Made by a program: the position numbers and the translations under genes
Part shown: in pieces, positions 32,239-32,666 of the stretch
How positions within the stretch are numbered: the first letter of the stretch is position 1
Layout of the letters: every line of letters begins with the position of its first letter
Source: JBLHKS01 sp047620505
Lineage (GTDB): Bacteria > Verrucomicrobiota > Verrucomicrobiia > Verrucomicrobiales > DEV007
Reading direction: 5' to 3'
Length of the DNA: 32,666 bases
NCBI GenBank assembly: GCA_047620505.1
Contig: JBLHKS010000066.1
Location: 1 to 32,666 of the forward strand
Notes under the pieces: generated by a model
What the model was told of the DNA's origin: nothing
Database searches by the model: none
The model's input: only the letters and a program-made list of their open reading frames with translations

Positions 32239-32666
32239 TCAGCGCTCCACACGCGCGCCGCCGCCGGACATGATCTTTTCGACCTCGGCAAGGCTCGCCA
32301 TCGTCGTGTCGCCCGGGGTCGTCATCGCAAGAGCGCCGTGGGCGGCACCGTAGTTTACGGCTTTGGCAGGGTCGTTATGCTCGAGGAATCCGTAGATCAA
32401 ACCCGAGGCGAAACTGTCGCCGCCGCCGACACGATCCATGATTTCGAGATGGTCGCGCTGGTCGGCCTGATGAAATTCGCCGTCGTGCCAGCAGATCGCG
32501 CCCCAGTCGTTGTCAGTCGCGGTGTGGACTTCGCGCAGGGTCGTCGCGGTCGCTTTGAAATTGGGGAACTCGGCTATCGCCGTCCCGATCATATTTTTGA
32601 AGTTGTCGACGTCGATCCCGCTGATGTTTTCATCGACGCCTTCGACTTCAAATCCTAACGAAGCGG
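32239..32666 (-). CDS. PfkB-family sugar kinase, 5' part beyond the window
   Basis: The frame enters from the right edge (ASLGFEVEGVDENISGID) and ends with TAA/TAG-type stop at 32239. The PfkB signature 2 is present as MDRVGGGDSFASGLIYGFL, with the catalytic Asp in GGGDSF. ATATTLREVHTATDNDWGAI and NYGAAHGALAMTTPGDTT match 2-keto-3-deoxygluconate kinase-like members, which phosphorylate KDG with ATP in uronate catabolism; that substrate is a best guess. It lies 68 bp upstream of the metallopeptidase start in the same direction, with no clear regulatory site between. Confidence 0.88.
   Translation of the reverse strand, partial: ASLGFEVEGVDENISGIDVDNFKNMIGTAIAEFPNFKATATTLREVHTATDNDWGAICWHDGEFHQADQRDHLEIMDRVGGGDSFASGLIYGFLEHNDPAKAVNYGAAHGALAMTTPGDTTMASLAEVEKIMSGGGARVER

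Overview
The window looks like a chromosomal piece from a member of the Planctomycetota-Verrucomicrobiota group, more likely Verrucomicrobiota. The basis is a DUF1592/DUF1588/DUF1585 gene coupled to a DUF1552 gene, remnants of a PSD1 (cytochrome-c/DUF1549 type) gene and of DUF1501 genes, a large HExxH/NPCBM protein, and high overall GC. No rRNA, tRNA or CRISPR array was found.

Region 1 (1-2445): the 3' part of a DUF1592-family haem-motif protein gene, overlapping by 4 nt a complete DUF1552 gene.

Region 2 (2446-13862): a mosaic accessory region. It starts with a leftward restriction-modification pair: an Eco57I-like N6-adenine methyltransferase, then a PD-(D/E)XK-like partner that has an apparent ATT start and a one-base frameshift. 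Pieces of one ancestral PSD1-DUF1501 operon follow, in their original order and orientation: PSD1 5' end at 6683, DUF1501 middle at 8636, DUF1501 3' end at 10721, and a second, roughly 90% identical DUF1501 3' end at 12763. Compact cassettes fill the gaps: HNH nuclease plus a small RHH-like protein; a DUF5397/VapD toxin-antitoxin pair; AbiEi/AbiEii with inverted-repeat operators bracketing a promoter; and an AT-richer LD-carboxypeptidase/NTF2-like pair in which each gene carries one in-frame nonsense codon. A secreted alpha/beta hydrolase closes the region.

Region 3 (14072-30199): an exopolysaccharide locus of Wzx/Wzy type with its own signalling genes. It holds a receiver-histidine kinase whose receiver has lost the phospho-acceptor Asp, two single-domain response regulators, an initiating sugar transferase, an endonuclease/exonuclease/phosphatase-fold membrane protein, two GT4 and one GT2 glycosyltransferases, a Wzy/ligase-like polymerase, a sulfotransferase, a Wzx flippase, a beta-barrel outer-membrane protein with a 9-nt tandem repeat, a three-SLBB export protein and a Wzc-like tyrosine autokinase. 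Read together: PglC-like priming, sugar addition by the GTs, possible sulfation, Wzx flipping, Wzy polymerisation and Wzc/SLBB/barrel export, perhaps under phosphorelay control. Decayed response-regulator 3' ends lie at both edges.

Region 4 (30208-32666): an IS3-type transposase tail, a secreted metzincin-like metallopeptidase with a C-terminal NPCBM domain, and the 3' part of a PfkB sugar kinase gene running off the right edge.

The main point of interest is Region 2: a decaying operon serving as repeated landing ground for defence and toxin-antitoxin cassettes, with several single-mutation gene inactivations.
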